Origin: Candidatus Neomarinimicrobiota bacterium
GTDB lineage: Bacteria; Fidelibacterota; Marinisomatia; Marinisomatales; TCS55
Assembly (NCBI GenBank): GCA_018651745.1
Contig: JABIDL010000016.1
Coordinates: 1 to 53,591, forward strand
DNA length: 53,591 nt
Direction: 5' to 3'
The notes beneath the pieces were generated by a model. The model was not told the DNA's origin and ran no database searches. It saw only the letters and a list, made by a program, of their open reading frames with translations. A program made the translations under genes and the position numbers. Positions 17,381 to 27,568 of this stretch are shown here, piece by piece (positions within the stretch are counted from its first letter, which is position 1; each line of letters begins with the position of its first letter).

Positions 17381-19380
17381 TCTCCTTCGTCAGGTAGATC
17401 CTTTTTTATTTCACCAATTTCTTTCTGAGCCCATTCTATTGTTTCGCGCTTGGCTTCTTCTATGTAATCAGGATGCTCGTGTTCATACATATCCTCCGGC
17501 ATGCGTCCGGTGATCCAGGAAGGATTCATTGGATAGACATGTGGATTAAATACCGTAGAATACAAATGCCATACCAAAACAGCCAGCGTTGCCAGCCAGG
17601 CTTCCCAGTAGTGGACAACCAGGGAAACATCAAGAACTCCTTTAGGAAAAATGGAAATAACGAAGTTGTCAAACCAAAGTAATAATCCCGTGGCAATCAT
17701 AATGATTGTGCCCCAAACCAATGCCCAATACTCTGCTTTTTCTATATAGCTGAAACGTCCAAACTTCGGTGGTGTTTTTTCACGTCCCAAATTATATCGA
17801 ATACTTTGCAGAAATTGCCGAAAATCTGCGAATTTTGGCCACATATCTTTCCAGAAAATGCGACCGCGTTTTGTAAAGAGAAAAACCGCATGCCAGACAA
17901 TGGTAATCATAAAAACAATAGCCGCCCATCGATGTATTTCTCCACGGAGTTCAAATCCCCGTCCCCAGCCGAAGAAGAAAGAAGAAATCCACGATTCACT
18001 AAACCTAAGAGCAAAACCTGTAACAACTAATGTGATAAAACTGAGCATCAGGAATGTATGCTGAGCAACTTCTCCGGGGCGCATGCGACGAACCTGAGGT
18101 TTTCTCATCATTAACAGGATTTTGCGGATTAGGTCAAGCAACCAATGAATTACCATTAACCCTATAATGATAATAATGACCACGATATAGATTTTTTCAA
18201 TCACATCTGCCAAAGGCGTTCGCAAGCCTTCTCCACTTATGCCATGGATGGGCGTTGCTGCCAGCTTTGCGGATATACCAGGGTGGCATTCGCCACAGGT
18301 ATCTTGAAGATTATTAGGATTTATCGTGGATGTCTTATCATAGCTCGGAAGAATTCTGTGAACCCCATGGCAGGAAGCACAGTTGGCAACCTGAATATCT
18401 CCCGCTTTACTCTTTAGTCCATGATAACTATCTATAAAGGTTGCCAATCGTCCGGCAGGTAAACCGTACTTTTCGTTTAAACGGGTAGATTCATGGCATG
18501 GAGCGCACGTTACTTCCGCTACTCTTATTCTTGATACGGGAGATCGAGGGTCGCTCGGTGAAATAATACCATGTTCTCCATGGCAATCAGTACAAACTGG
18601 AGCATCTGTTTCACCCCTGTCAACTAGTTTACCATGAATACCATCCCAGAAATCGCTCTCAATCCCCTTATGACACTCGCCACATGTGGAAGGAATGTTA
18701 AAATGATTCACAGATGATTCTGCATATCCCGGTGAAAGTATTCGGTGAGCAGTGCCTCCTGTGGAATGGCAGTCATTGCATGTTGCCGCTACATAAATAC
18801 CCCCTTTTGTTGCCTTACCGTGAATGCTGTTTTCATATACTTCAACCGGATGATCAAGAAACATCTCATACTTTTTGGTCAAATCAAGATCTTCATGACA
18901 TTTTCCACACGTGGCGGGTAGGTTTATCGGATGCACCTTGGACAACTTCACCGTTGAAGGCAAAATATCGTGATCGCCATGACAACTTGCACATGTTGGC
19001 ATATCTACTACTTTTCCAACTTCGAGTCGACCGTGTATCTGATATTCGTCGGACGCATCATCATGACATACACGGCAGGGATCGCTCCCAGTAACAAATC
19101 CCGTATCTTCCTTGTGTGGAAATGTGTCCATGTCTTCGTGGCAATCGAAACAGTTGAAGTCATTATGAGAAGATTTTGCAAGATCATCTTCTATTGCTGT
19201 ATCGTGAGCACCGGTCTCGTGGCAGTCAATGCAGGAATCATCTTCAATAAACTCATATTCTTCGTCCGTTTGTGCCGTAATAAAACTCATAGAAATGAAC
19301 ATTAGCGGCAGAATTAATCGCCATATTGGACGTTTCCGGGGTTCTCTATCGTTCTTTTTTATCAATTGTAAAATATTCAT
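17377..19380 (-). CDS. Fusion of 11-heme cytochrome c and membrane cytochrome b (CbcL-like)
   Basis: A 667-residue protein. It has an N-terminal signal/anchor (residues 20-36), a periplasmic part with 11 CxxCH sites (residues about 50-375), then a linking helix and four more helices of the cytochrome b561 / hydrogenase b type. Helix histidines that may bind two b hemes occur at AQHTFLML, GEIHRWAAIVF, IVWHAVFLF and VWHLYSTVF. The layout matches CbcL of Geobacter, an inner-membrane quinol oxidase that feeds extracellular electron transfer. A related larger fusion lies two genes upstream in the operon, so this operon has duplicated or specialised this device. It overlaps the HybA-like gene by 4 bases. 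Confidence 0.85.
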   Translation of the reverse strand: MNILQLIKKNDREPRKRPIWRLILPLMFISMSFITAQTDEEYEFIEDDSCIDCHETGAHDTAIEDDLAKSSHNDFNCFDCHEDMDTFPHKEDTGFVTGSDPCRVCHDDASDEYQIHGRLEVGKVVDMPTCASCHGDHDILPSTVKLSKVHPINLPATCGKCHEDLDLTKKYEMFLDHPVEVYENSIHGKATKGGIYVAATCNDCHSTGGTAHRILSPGYAESSVNHFNIPSTCGECHKGIESDFWDGIHGKLVDRGETDAPVCTDCHGEHGIISPSDPRSPVSRIRVAEVTCAPCHESTRLNEKYGLPAGRLATFIDSYHGLKSKAGDIQVANCASCHGVHRILPSYDKTSTINPNNLQDTCGECHPGISAKLAATPIHGISGEGLRTPLADVIEKIYIVVIIIIIGLMVIHWLLDLIRKILLMMRKPQVRRMRPGEVAQHTFLMLSFITLVVTGFALRFSESWISSFFFGWGRGFELRGEIHRWAAIVFMITIVWHAVFLFTKRGRIFWKDMWPKFADFRQFLQSIRYNLGREKTPPKFGRFSYIEKAEYWALVWGTIIMIATGLLLWFDNFVISIFPKGVLDVSLVVHYWEAWLATLAVLVWHLYSTVFNPHVYPMNPSWITGRMPEDMYEHEHPDYIEEAKRETIEWAQKEIGEIKKDLPDEGE

Positions 19381-19396
19381 TAATCATCTCATCTTT

Positions 19397-21397
19397 TCAT
19401 GGTAATTGAATTTCTTGTGGTAACGTTTTTAAGATTTCATTGTATTCGGTAAGTATTTGCTCTACAAGTTCAATATTATGAACACCTTGACTCCCGTCAT
19501 TTTCAATTTTTTCAACTCCGGATTTAATTCTCCCTAAACTCATATGTTGACTTTCCGTAAGACGGGACGTTTTCACACGGTTTAATCCAGCCCTGATTTC
19601 TGAAATTGACTCATCAGATTCACTCTGCCACTCAAAAACCATATCTTCATATTCATCATCATGACAGTCCACACAAGAACGCTGACCTTGTATACCAGTA
19701 ATTATACTGCGGTCAAGATGACATTCCGCACAAGTTACTTCCTCATCATACATAACATCAGGAATTTCTTCATCTGACAAATCGGTAAACCCGGAATAAA
19801 TTTCAGCTTGAAGTTCATGGCAACTTTCACAATCCACTTCTTCTTGCGTATGATGACAAGACAGGCAATCGCTTTTGGACATGAGCAATTCACCATGCTG
19901 TGTACGATTGGAATGGCATTGTGAGCATTCCAGACGATTTTTGACAAGATGAATATTATGTGAAAAATTAATGTCAAAGACCCTGACTGACACATCTTCC
20001 ATTCCAAAATGACAGTTGATACATTCTGATGGAACAATTTTTCCATAGGATGAAATATCCGGAATGACTTCATCAGATTTTAGTGATTTTAATGCACTTT
20101 TCAAGTTCCGATGAACTGATAAAAGTAATTCATCCGAATAGGCTACATTATGCACGATATTTCCATCTTTGACCAGTTGATAATTATATCCTGCTTCTTC
20201 AATTAAGGATTTTACATGCTGCCTGGATTTATCCTTAACATTGGATAGTTTCATTTCCCTTCTTACGCTAGCCAATGCTGATTCGGTAGATTCCATTTTT
20301 TTCAACATCAATTTTTCCCATTGATCGAGAATTTTGCCGTATCCTTTACCATGGCATATTTCACATGATTCAGCTTTGGCTTCCATGGTCTGACTTAAAT
20401 CTCCATTTTCTCCATTTACGCTGTGAAACACATGGCATGCTTGGCAATTTAAACCGCCTTCATACATAGGATTCGGATGGGAAGGCACATGCTTCCCCCC
20501 TGTCCCGGAAAATAAATAATATTGTGAAAGATGTGAATTTTCATGGCAGGATTGACAATCAGGAATAATATCTGCAGATTTGGATACGGATTTATGCTGG
20601 ATCAGGGAATGGCAATTCTGGCATTCAACTTTATGATTTGTGACGTGATTCAGATGAATAAATTCAACTTCATTGATGCGTTCAATCTTGCCGATTTCTG
20701 CATGACATGAACTGCACCGATCCACAGGAACTGCCCCATCTCCCACTTGCATAGACCCATGACATTTTTTACAATCAATTTCTTTTTCTACTACAAAACG
20801 GTGGTCATAAGATAGTTCAGGATCCGTACCCACGGGTGCAGCATGACACCAGGTACAATCATCAATAGGCGCATTTTCCGGCTGATTTTTAAAGTGACAT
20901 AAAAAACATGTATTTTCAGTAACAGTCATATGATCGCCCTGAACAATCTGTGAATGGCAACTGGTGCAACGCAGTTTCTTTTCACGGCGAAGTTTGGTTA
21001 CGTGAGGTTCATGGTCAAAAATAATTCCTTCTTTAAATTCTACTTTTCCTTCCAAAAGCCTTTGCTCATGGCATCCTGATCGCAAACAGCTTTCATCAGT
21101 TATTTCCGCCCACGGTTTGCTTTTTTTATATACACCGGTAAAGTAATTCACAACCATAGAGGCTGCTGTTAATTTCCCCTTCAACTTAGACTTCAATCCC
21201 GGTGGAAAATGGCAATCCGTACACGTAACATCTGAATGGGTGGATGTTTTCCACCCATCTACATAAGGTTGCATAAAGTGGCATGTTGAACAAAATTCCG
21301 GTTTTGATGTGTATTCCAGAGAGGAGTACAAAACAATCAATACACCCAAAATCAAACCACTGATTAGTAATAAGGATCTCAATAACTTTTTCTTCAT
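19397..21397 (-). CDS. NapC/NirT-anchored 18-heme cytochrome c
   Basis: A 666-residue protein with a single N-terminal membrane anchor (residues 7-25) followed directly by a NapC/NirT/CymA-like start (FCSTCHFMQPYVDGWKTSTH, then CTDCHFPPG). I count 17 CxxCH sites and one CX4CH (CLRSGCH). Spacing suggests several repeated modules, with a heme-free helical insert near residues 370-440 and a helical C-terminal tail. NapC-type proteins oxidise menaquinol and pass electrons to periplasmic partners. Its stop is TGA, which matters for the in-frame TGA elsewhere in the operon. It lies between the two CbcL-like genes. Confidence 0.85.
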   Translation of the reverse strand: MKKKLLRSLLLISGLILGVLIVLYSSLEYTSKPEFCSTCHFMQPYVDGWKTSTHSDVTCTDCHFPPGLKSKLKGKLTAASMVVNYFTGVYKKSKPWAEITDESCLRSGCHEQRLLEGKVEFKEGIIFDHEPHVTKLRREKKLRCTSCHSQIVQGDHMTVTENTCFLCHFKNQPENAPIDDCTWCHAAPVGTDPELSYDHRFVVEKEIDCKKCHGSMQVGDGAVPVDRCSSCHAEIGKIERINEVEFIHLNHVTNHKVECQNCHSLIQHKSVSKSADIIPDCQSCHENSHLSQYYLFSGTGGKHVPSHPNPMYEGGLNCQACHVFHSVNGENGDLSQTMEAKAESCEICHGKGYGKILDQWEKLMLKKMESTESALASVRREMKLSNVKDKSRQHVKSLIEEAGYNYQLVKDGNIVHNVAYSDELLLSVHRNLKSALKSLKSDEVIPDISSYGKIVPSECINCHFGMEDVSVRVFDINFSHNIHLVKNRLECSQCHSNRTQHGELLMSKSDCLSCHHTQEEVDCESCHELQAEIYSGFTDLSDEEIPDVMYDEEVTCAECHLDRSIITGIQGQRSCVDCHDDEYEDMVFEWQSESDESISEIRAGLNRVKTSRLTESQHMSLGRIKSGVEKIENDGSQGVHNIELVEQILTEYNEILKTLPQEIQLP

Positions 21398-21406
21398 ACG
21401 TTCATC

Positions 21407-23899
21407 TTAAAAAAACGATCCAATAATAATCACAACAAGCAGAAAAAAACCAATTGCTAAAAACGTAAATCCGGCAATATAAAATAACCGTTTCATCCAA
21501 AGGGGCAAGGGTGAAATTAATCGAGCTTTATATTCAGCTTCCGAAAGATTTTCAAATTCAAGGGACCGTTCTTCTTTAAATAATTCCTCAGTCATTCGCC
21601 CCGTAAATATCACTTCATCCATTGGAAATGCCCCAGGGCGCATGTGGGTATTAAAAAAGTGAACTGTAAAAATAAATCCTGTTGCCAACAAAGCTTCTTC
21701 TGAGTGTATGATGTGTGCCGCATTGATAAGCCACCCAGGCATAATTTTTGTGAAAATTTCCGGAAACCAAAGTGTCAACCCTGAGGCGCCAATTATTCCC
21801 ATTCCCCAAAAGACAGCAAAATAATCAAATTTTTCCCAATAAGTCCAACGACCGAATTTTGGTGGATATTTCTTTGCCCCAATGAAATACGCAATATGAT
21901 TGAAAAAATCAAGGAAATCCTGCCAATTTGGAACCAAGCTATCCGGCCCCCAAAATACACCCTTTTTCTTCTCGCCAAACCGCTTATAAAAAATGGTAGC
22001 AAGATGTACGGAAAAAATGATGAAAAATAAAGAAGCGCCCAATCGGTGAAGAATCGCTGCAGCACGAAACCCAACAATATTATTTGCAATCCAATTTGCA
22101 AATTCCGTGTGGCTATATTTGAGTGGAAGCCCCGTTGCAGCAAGTGTTAAGAAAGAAAGAATTATTCCCAAATGCATGAGACGCTCAACTTTTCCAAACC
22201 GACGCACTCTGAAAGCTGATTTGGGTTTTTTCTTGATGGGGCCTTCAGATATTCTGCGAATAATCAAACGTATAAGCCATAAAAGCGTATGACCACCAAA
22301 AACGATTAATACACTCCCAAGTAAGAAAATCATAAAAGAATGAATACTACTTAAAATTGCATTTTCATCATGAATCATCGGTGAATAGTGTTGGAGGTAT
22401 TTCACAAAATTGATATTCACGTTTTCGTGGCATTGTCCGCAAGTTTCAATAATGTGGACTTGGCTAATGGTGGAAGCCTCATTTTCATCGGGCAAAATTG
22501 AATGATTATCGTGGCAAGAAACACATGTAGCGAAATCCTCTCCCTGATATCCCAACTGGTACATTTGACCGTGATAAGAGGTATTATATCCTGACAGAAC
22601 ATCAGGATTTAACTGGAATTTCATGGTCATGGATCGATCTCCATGACATTTTCCGCATAATTCTACAACGGATTTCCCTTTTAATGATTCACCCGGTTTT
22701 TGAATAATACGCTGTCCATGACAGTCCATGCACCCCGGAGCTTCTTCGTGACCCTTTTCTTTTGCAATAAAATGAGAAGAGCGTTCATATTGATGTTGTT
22801 GATCAGGATGGCAGTCTGCACAGGATTTTTCCAAGCCTGTTTTCAAAACATGATCCGGTGCCTGAAAATGATAATCGTGGCATGAACCACAATCCGATTT
22901 CTCTCCGGATTGTATTTTTTCAATTTGACTCCGATGAATTTGTCCATGAGCATCATTTTCCCCGGTGATCAATGAAGTATTATGGCACGTCAAACATACT
23001 TCTGTTAGATTTTTTTCAAAAACAGATGATATGGCATCAGCAACCATTTCTGTAGAATGACCCGTATGGCAAACCACACATGTTTCTAATCTTGGATCAT
23101 CATTTTTCTCAGGACGATGGATGGATTTTTCGTAATCCATATGACAAGTAGTACACACCTGATCCAATTTTGCCACAGAAACATTACTTTCAGAATCGTG
23201 GGGTGAAAGCACTTTGTGCTTTGCATGACAATCTGAACAAATGGGTGCATCAATATTGCCTGATTTTACCTGCTTGTAGTGACCACTTTGTGTATAATTT
23301 TCAACTTGATCTTTATGGCATTCGTTACAGGATTCTGTGACATGGATTTTCCAGTCCGATTCTGAAAAAGAATCTTTTTCATGTTTGAAATGTGGATCAT
23401 GGCACGAAACGCAGGTAACTTCAGATTCTTCATCTTCTTCATTCCAATGAGCAGAATGAAGAAATTCATTTAATACATCTTGATGGCAGACCCCGCAAAC
23501 TTTGCGAGGTTGTCCTTTCCATGTTATTTTATGTTTACCATGACAATCTGCGCAAGCAGGTATGGATGTATATCCTTTATTGACAAGTGGTTGAAAAAAA
23601 CCATCCACAAAAGCAGCTTGAGCATCTTCATGACAGGTACCACAGTCTGGTATCTCCGGGCGGAATTCATGGAAATCTTCTACTCCATCTAAATCAATAT
23701 GGCAGTCAATACATTCAAATCCTTCGTGAGGTGTCCCGTTGAATAAAGCTTCATGAACGTAGAGCGATATGCTTATTCCTCTCCGATTAACCTCCAATGA
23801 TTCATCATCATGACAGGCGAGGCATGTTTCGTTATCCTGAGCCCATAAGAAAAAAGGGATTATCAGAAACAGAAACAACCATTTAAGGAAAAATTTCAT
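21407..23899 (-). CDS. Fusion of 17-heme cytochrome c and membrane cytochrome b (CbcL-like, large)
   Basis: An 830-residue protein: signal peptide (MKFFLKWLFLFLIIPFFLWAQ), 17 CxxCH sites across residues 25-500, a linking helix near 525, a cytochrome b561-like four-helix block (possible heme ligands at VERLMHLGIIL, AAILHRLGA, SVHLATIF and FTVHFFNTHMRP) and a last C-terminal helix. It is the larger paralogue of the fusion at 17377-19380. The membrane part should oxidise quinol and the periplasmic part acts as a heme wire. Spacing to the neighbouring cytochrome genes is 9 and 21 bases. Confidence 0.86.
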   Translation of the reverse strand: MKFFLKWLFLFLIIPFFLWAQDNETCLACHDDESLEVNRRGISISLYVHEALFNGTPHEGFECIDCHIDLDGVEDFHEFRPEIPDCGTCHEDAQAAFVDGFFQPLVNKGYTSIPACADCHGKHKITWKGQPRKVCGVCHQDVLNEFLHSAHWNEEDEESEVTCVSCHDPHFKHEKDSFSESDWKIHVTESCNECHKDQVENYTQSGHYKQVKSGNIDAPICSDCHAKHKVLSPHDSESNVSVAKLDQVCTTCHMDYEKSIHRPEKNDDPRLETCVVCHTGHSTEMVADAISSVFEKNLTEVCLTCHNTSLITGENDAHGQIHRSQIEKIQSGEKSDCGSCHDYHFQAPDHVLKTGLEKSCADCHPDQQHQYERSSHFIAKEKGHEEAPGCMDCHGQRIIQKPGESLKGKSVVELCGKCHGDRSMTMKFQLNPDVLSGYNTSYHGQMYQLGYQGEDFATCVSCHDNHSILPDENEASTISQVHIIETCGQCHENVNINFVKYLQHYSPMIHDENAILSSIHSFMIFLLGSVLIVFGGHTLLWLIRLIIRRISEGPIKKKPKSAFRVRRFGKVERLMHLGIILSFLTLAATGLPLKYSHTEFANWIANNIVGFRAAAILHRLGASLFFIIFSVHLATIFYKRFGEKKKGVFWGPDSLVPNWQDFLDFFNHIAYFIGAKKYPPKFGRWTYWEKFDYFAVFWGMGIIGASGLTLWFPEIFTKIMPGWLINAAHIIHSEEALLATGFIFTVHFFNTHMRPGAFPMDEVIFTGRMTEELFKEERSLEFENLSEAEYKARLISPLPLWMKRLFYIAGFTFLAIGFFLLVVIIIGSFF

Positions 23900-23920
23900 G
23901 GATTCCTCTTACATTTCAAA

Positions 23921-24511
23921 CTATTTCATATCATCCGGATAAGGGTGAGCTATTTCCTTCAAACGTTTTTCATATTCAAATGGCTTATAAGTAGGACTGG
24001 ATTCATTATGACATTGTTTACATGTTCCTTCGTCAATTCTCCATAATCCTACGGAAGCCGAATCCATTTCACCTTTATAGACTGCCGTCATTACTTTTTT
24101 CTTTTTGTACTTGGACCCGGGACCATGACATGCTTCACACCCAACACCTTGTAATCCGGTCATCCGTTTAACTGCTTTTTCAGGTTTGCCGTTTTTCTTT
24201 GTTTGTGCCCAAAATGCGTCATCTTCCAATTCATAGCCACCAGAGCCATATCCTGTAGTATGACATTTGAGGCAAACGGGAGCTTCCCATGGAGAATTTT
24301 CCAATCCTAAATCTGACGCTATTTTGATTGATTCTTCAGATTTCAAGGTTTCAAATGAATTTGCATGTGGACTACCCTCCCATTTTTTATACTGCGCACC
24401 TTTCTTTTCGCTTTTATGACAGGTCTTGCATTTCCCCGTTCCTATATAATCGAAACTCTGGGCATGGATGAAACTGATTATTGACACGACCATTATTAAT
24501 CTAATCTTCAT
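23921..24511 (-). CDS. Periplasmic tetraheme cytochrome c (c554-like)
   Basis: A 196-residue exported protein: signal peptide (IMVVSIISFIHAQS), then YIGTGKCKTCH, a motif common in the cytochrome c554 family. Three more sites follow (CLKCH, CEACHGPG, CKQCH). The pattern GxGCEACHGPGS is typical of that family. It is lysine-rich near residues 105-145. As a small soluble carrier it could shuttle electrons between the membrane cytochromes and the outer-membrane module. Confidence 0.85.
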   Translation of the reverse strand: MKIRLIMVVSIISFIHAQSFDYIGTGKCKTCHKSEKKGAQYKKWEGSPHANSFETLKSEESIKIASDLGLENSPWEAPVCLKCHTTGYGSGGYELEDDAFWAQTKKNGKPEKAVKRMTGLQGVGCEACHGPGSKYKKKKVMTAVYKGEMDSASVGLWRIDEGTCKQCHNESSPTYKPFEYEKRLKEIAHPYPDDMK

Positions 24512-24522
24512 GATAATCTCCT

Positions 24523-25464
24523 TTAATTCAAGTCAACTTGACCATTAATATGTTTTGTTTTATCTATGATAATTCCATTCGCATCTAACACGGTAGAGTG
24601 ACAAATAAAACACTGTTGTTTCGTCCATGTACCTGTATGGCCATCCGGTGGCAGTCCATGACATGTGCCACATTCCGCGCTTTCATAATCAGTCCAGATA
24701 ACAGATGAATTATTTCCAGTAATTAGACTATCTCCGTAGGAAAATGAAAATGCGCCATGACAATAGATATTACTGCAGGAAGTATTAGATCGATCCCAGG
24801 TAGGTGATAAAACACTGCTGTCCGTAGCAACAGAACCAAATATGACTTCGGCGATATTGTCAGAATCAAGATGGCCATTATCCAAATAATTGGTTGGAAC
24901 CTGGTGGCACTCATCACAATTCACAGTTGAAATTTCTGATTCCATGTGTACCCGATGAGCACCGACTGTTATTAAGGACGGGTCCGTGTTGTTATAAATA
25001 TCCTTTGGAGGATAAGCTACCCCAGAAACTGCATCGCCGTGGCAGGTGGTGCAAGATCCAATCCCGGAAGTATGGCAGGTGTTGCAACTTGAGCCGGTTA
25101 CGCCACCAGCGAAGTCATCGCCATGGCATTTTTGACAATCAGTAAAATCCCACCCATTTTCCCAAAATATTCTGCCATGGTAATCGGAAGAATCCGGGCT
25201 GATCCATGCAAAAAATTCTGGATGTCCGCTGGAACCTCCGGCATGACATTGATTACACGAAATACCGCTCGACCCTCCATAATAATCTTTACCATGACAA
25301 ACGCTACAGGTTTGAACCCCACTGGCTTCAATTTTCGCCATGTGTGAATTCTCGGCACCTTGAATAATCCACTCATCCGGATGTATTGACGGATTTGCCG
25401 TTTCATCGCAAGCAGGAATCATCAATAAAATGATGAATATCGGTAGTGTTTTTGAGTTCTTCAT
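24523..25464 (-). CDS. Nonaheme cytochrome c lipoprotein
   Basis: About 313 residues from ATG 25464. I prefer this start to the longer frame from 25539 because it gives a clean lipoprotein signal (FIILLMIPAC) and sits 7 bases after the previous stop; the longer version would overlap that gene out of frame. There are eight CxxCH sites and one CX4CH (CSNIYCH), a spacing seen in Geobacter-type exported multiheme proteins. GSSGISCNQCHAGG and the similar VTGSSCNTCHTSG suggest an internal repeat. As a lipoprotein next to a barrel gene it is a candidate outer-membrane cytochrome; which face it sits on is unknown. Confidence 0.82.
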   Translation of the reverse strand: MKNSKTLPIFIILLMIPACDETANPSIHPDEWIIQGAENSHMAKIEASGVQTCSVCHGKDYYGGSSGISCNQCHAGGSSGHPEFFAWISPDSSDYHGRIFWENGWDFTDCQKCHGDDFAGGVTGSSCNTCHTSGIGSCTTCHGDAVSGVAYPPKDIYNNTDPSLITVGAHRVHMESEISTVNCDECHQVPTNYLDNGHLDSDNIAEVIFGSVATDSSVLSPTWDRSNTSCSNIYCHGAFSFSYGDSLITGNNSSVIWTDYESAECGTCHGLPPDGHTGTWTKQQCFICHSTVLDANGIIIDKTKHINGQVDLN

Positions 25465-25471
25465 CTTTTCT

Positions 25472-26323
25472 CTAATGGCAATCCCTACAACTTGGATCAT
25501 TGGATGGTTCGTGACAAACCTGACATACATCCGGCGCATCTAATGCAGATGATCCATGTTCTCCACCGTTCGGTAAAAATACGCCGACCCAATTGGGGAA
25601 ATTATGATTCATAGGCATTATATTTTGTGACGTATGGCAGGATGTGCAATCTTCTTCTCTGCTGTGACACGTAGAACATTCATATACTCCAGCTGAAGCT
25701 TCAAAACCGTGGATTGATAAATAATCTGAATTGTGTACTTGCAACGCAACTTGCTGATATTGGTGACAATTATCGCAAGTGTTGTTGTCATGGCAGAGTG
25801 CACAATTGTCACCGGTGAAATTATTCATTGAAAAACCATGTTCATTTTTCCATCCAGCAATATGACTCTTGGGTTTCTGATATGAATGGCAGGATTGGCA
25901 ATCGTTTTCCTTCCACACGAAAGCGGGTTCCGATCCATCATCACCTTCAATACTGCCATGACAGACTAAGCAATCATCGTATGTATCCAAATGTTGCTTG
26001 TGTGAAAAATCAGGTCCTCTTCTTGAAATAAATGGCAAATATGTTAATGGATTATCTGCCTTTGTATGGCACAATTCACAATCGCTATCTTCTGAATCCT
26101 CATCTACTGCATTTTCATGACAATCCGCACAGACTTCATCCATAGATGGAAGTAGTTCACGATCATTTATCGTCGTGGATTCTTCAACATTTTCATGACA
26201 ATCGCTGCAATCCAGCTCTTCTTCAATGTGGAAATCATGCGGAAAATATATCCGATCCCTGTCTTGGGAAAAACCCAACGATAACAGAACAATGAGCATT
26301 GTGTTACATTTTAACATAAACAA
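25472..26323 (-). CDS. Exported 11-heme cytochrome c
   Basis: A 283-residue protein with a short signal peptide (residues 5-20) and 11 CxxCH sites. The last is the final five residues (CRDCH), so the chain ends on a heme. Repeated HxxH...CxxCH units (FPHDFHIEEELDCSDCH, FSHKQHLDTYDDCLVCH) resemble triheme c7 modules, as in MtrA-type proteins. Its start lies 20 bases inside the end of the upstream barrel gene. MtrA sits inside the MtrB barrel in known conduits, and this barrel-plus-decaheme-size pairing is comparable; that is inference from layout, not from homology. Confidence 0.85.
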   Translation of the reverse strand: MFMLKCNTMLIVLLSLGFSQDRDRIYFPHDFHIEEELDCSDCHENVEESTTINDRELLPSMDEVCADCHENAVDEDSEDSDCELCHTKADNPLTYLPFISRRGPDFSHKQHLDTYDDCLVCHGSIEGDDGSEPAFVWKENDCQSCHSYQKPKSHIAGWKNEHGFSMNNFTGDNCALCHDNNTCDNCHQYQQVALQVHNSDYLSIHGFEASAGVYECSTCHSREEDCTSCHTSQNIMPMNHNFPNWVGVFLPNGGEHGSSALDAPDVCQVCHEPSNDPSCRDCH

Positions 26324-27482
26324 TCACTCCCGCTCGACCATCTTTTTTGTAATACGCATTTACAATATACCTGCCGAAAAACTTGATATTTAATTTTTCT
26401 ATTAGATTCCAGTCCAGCCACCCATACACGCTAGATGCATTGATTGGCTCGATGATATCATTATAATTAAAAATATTAAATGAAACATTGCCACCAAATT
26501 TCACGGTTTTTCCTGCTTTCTTGGCCATCCCAACCGTGCCACCATACACCTCGTTATTTTCTCGAATACCTGCAATAATTGAGACATAATATTGGCCATA
26601 AAATAATTGTGAGTTATAAAATACTGTGCTGTTTGTTCCGGCTCTGAAATTTACTTTTTGCAAAATTTCCATTTGCGGTTTGAGACTCCAAGCCCATCCG
26701 GCAGTATAGGTTACAGGGATATCCATTTTTTCAACCCAGGGCCATGGATGTATTCCATTTAATCGTAATTGGTGAACGCCAAATTTCAATCGATGACTTT
26801 TTAAAATTTTGCTGATCGACAATCTAGTATAGTTCAATTCACTTTGGTCTAAATCCATTACGATTGTCTCATGAATTATCAGTCCAAACATTTTCCAATT
26901 TGAGGCGAATCCCACAAGAGGACGAAGTGTGTCATTTCCGCCTTCTGTCATATAGGATATATTGATAAATTTATTTTTTTTGTAAAAACTCCATGAGGTT
27001 TGAAAAAGTATTTTATTTATATATACACCATCAGAAAAAAAGCTGGGTTGAACATAAGTAGTATCGCTGAAATCAAGAACTGACTTAAACCCACCAATTA
27101 ATTCAATTTTACCAAATCTCTTGGTAGAAAAACCTGCTTGAAATCCATCCACATTGACATTGGCATAAGAAGACCAATAATTAAATCGCCCTAAGGTAAT
27201 TGAGAAAGGATGATGTTTCCAATTCACATTGAATTCATACATTCTGAATGGATTAATGTATTGGCTCGTTTCTGAACCGTACTCAAATCGAGTAGATAGC
27301 TTAAAGGAACCAAAGGACTGATGATAATTAAGCAATGAGCTCAAATAAGTTGATTTTATATCAAATGTTTTCAATCGGGGATAAAACACAGAGGTTGTAA
27401 CCTCTAAATTGGATTGAGCGATTCCAGTTCGTGGTAAAATTGTAAGGATGAAAACCAAGAACGTGAGAAAATAATATCTCAT
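26304..27482 (-). CDS. Outer-membrane beta-barrel protein of the cytochrome operon
   Basis: About 392 residues from ATG 27482, which gives a good signal peptide (MRYYFLTFLVFILTILPRTG). The frame is open from 27518, adding 12 residues. The rest is a run of amphipathic strands, many in the aromatic-rich alternating pattern of barrels (for example ITLGRFNYWSSYANVNVDGF), and it ends KVKM-like rather than on Phe. No CxxCH is present. It overlaps the 11-heme cytochrome gene by 20 bases. By position it is the candidate porin of a porin-cytochrome conduit, but it is shorter than MtrB and I see no sequence relation to MtrB or PioB. Confidence 0.65.
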   Translation of the reverse strand: MRYYFLTFLVFILTILPRTGIAQSNLEVTTSVFYPRLKTFDIKSTYLSSLLNYHQSFGSFKLSTRFEYGSETSQYINPFRMYEFNVNWKHHPFSITLGRFNYWSSYANVNVDGFQAGFSTKRFGKIELIGGFKSVLDFSDTTYVQPSFFSDGVYINKILFQTSWSFYKKNKFINISYMTEGGNDTLRPLVGFASNWKMFGLIIHETIVMDLDQSELNYTRLSISKILKSHRLKFGVHQLRLNGIHPWPWVEKMDIPVTYTAGWAWSLKPQMEILQKVNFRAGTNSTVFYNSQLFYGQYYVSIIAGIRENNEVYGGTVGMAKKAGKTVKFGGNVSFNIFNYNDIIEPINASSVYGWLDWNLIEKLNIKFFGRYIVNAYYKKDGRAGVIVYVKM

Positions 27483-27568
27483 CACTTTATCAAATTTATT
27501 GAGGTTACAACCTGTCATGTTAGATTAACCTATGTTCATTTTATGAATTATTGAACATTTTCCGATTA

